Below are positions 61,078-64,000 of a stretch of DNA of 64,000 bases, piece after piece; position 1 is the first letter of the stretch, and each line of letters begins with the position of its first letter. The stretch comes from Phoronis australis (taxonomy: Eukaryota; Phoronida; Phoronidae): the NCBI GenBank assembly GCA_002633005.1, contig NMRA01000274.1, positions 103,817 through 167,816 of the forward strand, in the 5' to 3' direction. Made by a program: the position numbers and the translations under genes. Under the pieces are notes generated by a model. It had not been told where the DNA came from and did not search any database. It saw only the letters and a list, made by a program, of their open reading frames with translations.

Positions 61078-64000
61078 CTAGAAAAAAAGGCAACATTTTA
61101 AAAAAAATCTTTATCGAACAGCCAGACCATGTGTTAAACAAGCAGACACATTCCAGGTATTACGATCTTGTCCGGAAAAATAACTAGGTACGAATACAAC
61201 TAAGAATCATAAAAGTCAATTCCGCCCTCAACGGTTTTGGTGAAATTCATTTTGATGCAACAGCAATTAACAACAGAACCATCATTTTCCATTTCCAAAG
61301 ACTTTTAAAAAATCCTCAGAAGAATCTTTCCCATACCGGGGGAACAGGATCCTAAAAATACACGTTGCCAATGGCAACTTTCCAAATCTCTAATCTAGAT
61401 GAATTAACCAGTTATTTAAATCAGCACGAGAGCAAACAAAACAAAAACATGAGTGTCAGAGTTCAGCTCTAGCTGTACAGACAGTTAATAAGTGAGCAAT
61501 GAACATACGAGCAAAATGTCATTGAACGTCATAGAGACCCAGCGACACTCTGAACTGGACAAAATTAAAAAGAAACAGCTGAAACACTTGTATATTCATC
61601 AATTAAATGAAAGAGCTGGAAACGGCGACAATAGGCAAACTTGATATGCTAAGAGAAAGACACCACTGACAGCTCCACCTTGAGTATAATTTCAACCAAT
61701 AGGCCTTGAGGTATTGATGAGACGTTGTGTACGTAAATTTCACCTCAATCGTAGAGGAAATGGCAGTCGGAATTGAATAGCAAGTCTCAACGACGATGAT
61801 GACAAAACGTGATGATGGAAAGATGACGACAAAAAATGACAAATTGAACTGCATCCAGACCAGGCCTTCATCTAGAGGGTATCCAGAGAGTCCAGTGGAC
61901 ACCTTCAATCAAAATTTACACACCCTAGCTAGGACGCCTTGTTCAGCATTTGAATACCCAAGTAAAGTAAGCAGGAGTGTCTCCTCACTTGCTAGCAGCA
62001 ACTATGAGAGCTCATTGGCCTGTCCAGAATAAAACTGTTGATTTAGAAATGATGTATAGATATGCAAAAACTTTATTGCCAACCATGTCTCCAAGGTAAC
62101 ATACCAAACTATAATAACAATTTGACTTGAGGTCAAGAAAACCTAAGGAAGTCACACATAATTGACCAAAGACTCCATGATAAACTGGGAAACTCATTTT
62201 GGTTGCCACATTTGTGAAATCCTGGATGAACTGGTGTCCGTTGATGAAGTGAAAATAAAAACATTACACAATTGTGAAAATGACGTATGACAGAAGAGGG
62301 CTCACCCAAAATATCTACGGTAAAACCTAATCATTCAGGGCACAATATGTCAGACAAATAAAATTTTAATTGTTCATTTTTTCACATAAGATAAGCAGCA
62401 CAAAATAAAGGTTTACTCATCCTTAACTCGTATGCCATATCCAACATCGGACAAAGTTTTGAAAACGTATGGGTGTCCACACTGGTGTTGCAAGCCTCAC
62501 AAAAATGAAAAAGGGACTACTTTGGCAATCATTCTTGGTCGAAATTGGCACGATTTCTTGCAGTTAAGATAAACTTGGGACTGTTTTCATTTTCTCCCAG
62601 TATCACAATGCCTACTAGACCAACACAATGTTGAGCAGGAAATGGGTGTCTGAAACGTGAGCAAAGATGGAAGTAAAACAAACAGAAACCACAAAGCAAT
62701 CATCATTTTTGCTCTCAGGTTCCTTATTAATTACCAAAATGATTCGGCAAAAATAATATTTAACGCCAACTCCGTTCATGAATGGAAACGAGCTGTGAGC
62801 AATTCGGACACCAGTGACAACGCGGGCATTATAGATTAGCATATGTAAACGTACTATCAATAAGGAAATGATAAGTCATTGATGGCTCACATAATCGTAA
62901 CAAAGGTCAGCCACCCCCCTAATGGGAGCAAAAAACTCTTTGTCAGGGAGATGTATTTTTAATCTGGCTTATGTCAGCCATGACTAGTCATAACTTGAGA
63001 TTCACTCCACATCAGATCTCCGACACAATCCTGGCATACTAATGGCAGAGGAACTGTTTACAAAATACACAGAGACCAATTGGTCTTTGTTTCAGCTTTC
63101 AAAGAACAAAAATTGAGCTCCAGTTAGTCCTTGTTTTCAACATTCTGAAACGATACTCTGCACTTGAATGTCTTCCATTTTCCAAAAAGACACGAAGGTT
63201 AAATCCGGTCTCTTGTAACTTACTGGATATTCATTTGCACCACTTGACCAGCATGTGCCAATCCTTACAAGTTAAAAAAGGCCATACAAGGTGTGATAAT
63301 GAAGTAATACCCTCATCTAGGCTTTAGCAAAGGGATGGGCTTTAATGAATTACTTCTCGGCAAAGAATTTAATATCGGAATCCCGCATGTCTTAAGTCCT
63401 CCAATTTTCTAAACTGGCTGTTTATTGCATGTCTTCACCACTCCCTGCAGTCACAATGCAAAATTAATTACGGAGCAGAGTATAGCAAGTTATTGTTAAA
63501 ACAAAGCCTGCTTGCCAAAAATGAAGGTAATCAAGCGATACAATGTTATATTGAGCATGATTAAATTGGATGAAAATGCTGTTCTAAATCCAACCATCCA
63601 TACATGCCTCCCTTTTCAGTCAGACAGGATGTCTTATGCAAATCTTACTATTGTGTTGAGAATGGGCGACACTCAAGTGGCAACATGGTGACTAATTAAG
63701 TGGGACTGAATATTAGTGGCCTCTAGTCGACGAGGAGGGAATTTCTCTTTTATTTAAAGAACTCATCACCCACTCTAGAAAAGGGCCTATTCATAAAATC
63801 AAGCATATTCCCCTATGCCACCTGTTCCAAAGAATAAGTATAGTCGTGTCGATAAGCGTCACCAGTCTCACGAGATCGGTCTCCAATTGGAAGCTGTTGA
63901 ACCAGACAGCAACTGGCTACCGTGGTCAAATGGAGGTTAACAGCATAGTGTCACGTGACCTAAGTAGTAAATGCAACTTGCCAGGAAGACAAGCAAGTTC
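61078..64000 (-). other. Upstream intron or 5' region of the E-protein gene
   Basis: I looked on the minus strand for an exon encoding the AD1 motif (ELSDLLDFS-like) with a donor and found none. No repeat of note. It is probably intron, with the first exon or exons beyond the window. Confidence 0.55.

Overview
The window is eukaryotic, from an animal and most likely an invertebrate bilaterian. It is AT-rich, with short coding exons scattered among long introns, GT/AG splice sites, microsatellites and small fold-back elements. I cannot place it to species. No bacterial-style gene, CRISPR array or rRNA gene is visible.

Nearly the whole window is one gene on the minus strand. It encodes a class I bHLH transcription factor of the E-protein family, homologous to vertebrate TCF3 (E2A), TCF4 and TCF12 (HEB) and to fly daughterless. 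I assembled it by eye from splice sites, reading-phase continuity and family motifs. The reconstructed chain runs from an exon opening with MFSPP (61023-61077) to the stop codon at 7-9. Every junction keeps frame, giving 589 residues for the simplest isoform. The order is: N-terminal MFSPP region; Ser/Thr/Pro/Tyr-rich segments; the [12 protein letters not shown] motif; the AD2 loop-helix motif ([15 protein letters not shown]); an acidic/Ser-rich linker; the bHLH domain; the E-protein-specific [17 protein letters not shown] block; and a unique C-terminus. The usual first exon or exons carrying the AD1 LDFS motif were not found and probably lie beyond position 64000.

The most notable feature is a set of alternative-exon nodes. 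(1) Two tandem exons of identical length (146 nt) and phase each encode the whole helix-loop-helix. This resembles the E12/E47 arrangement of vertebrate TCF3. Skipping both, or including both, meets a stop codon within a few codons, so they must be mutually exclusive. (2) Two tandem in-phase exons each encode the AD2 loop-helix. (3) Two in-frame donors 33 nt apart end the exon before the basic region, where vertebrate TCF4 also has alternative donors (the RSRS choice). Together they could give up to 16 in-frame isoforms.

Two single-base gaps (17048 and 50104) are each flanked by a near-identical repeated block. They look like unmerged overlapping contig ends, so the second copy of exon 7 and the 0.8-0.9 kb AGC-rich duplication are probably artefacts. 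The introns hold microsatellites, minisatellites, two likely MITE-like elements, several diverged dispersed repeats and degenerate tRNA-like sequences. I found no second protein-coding gene on either strand.
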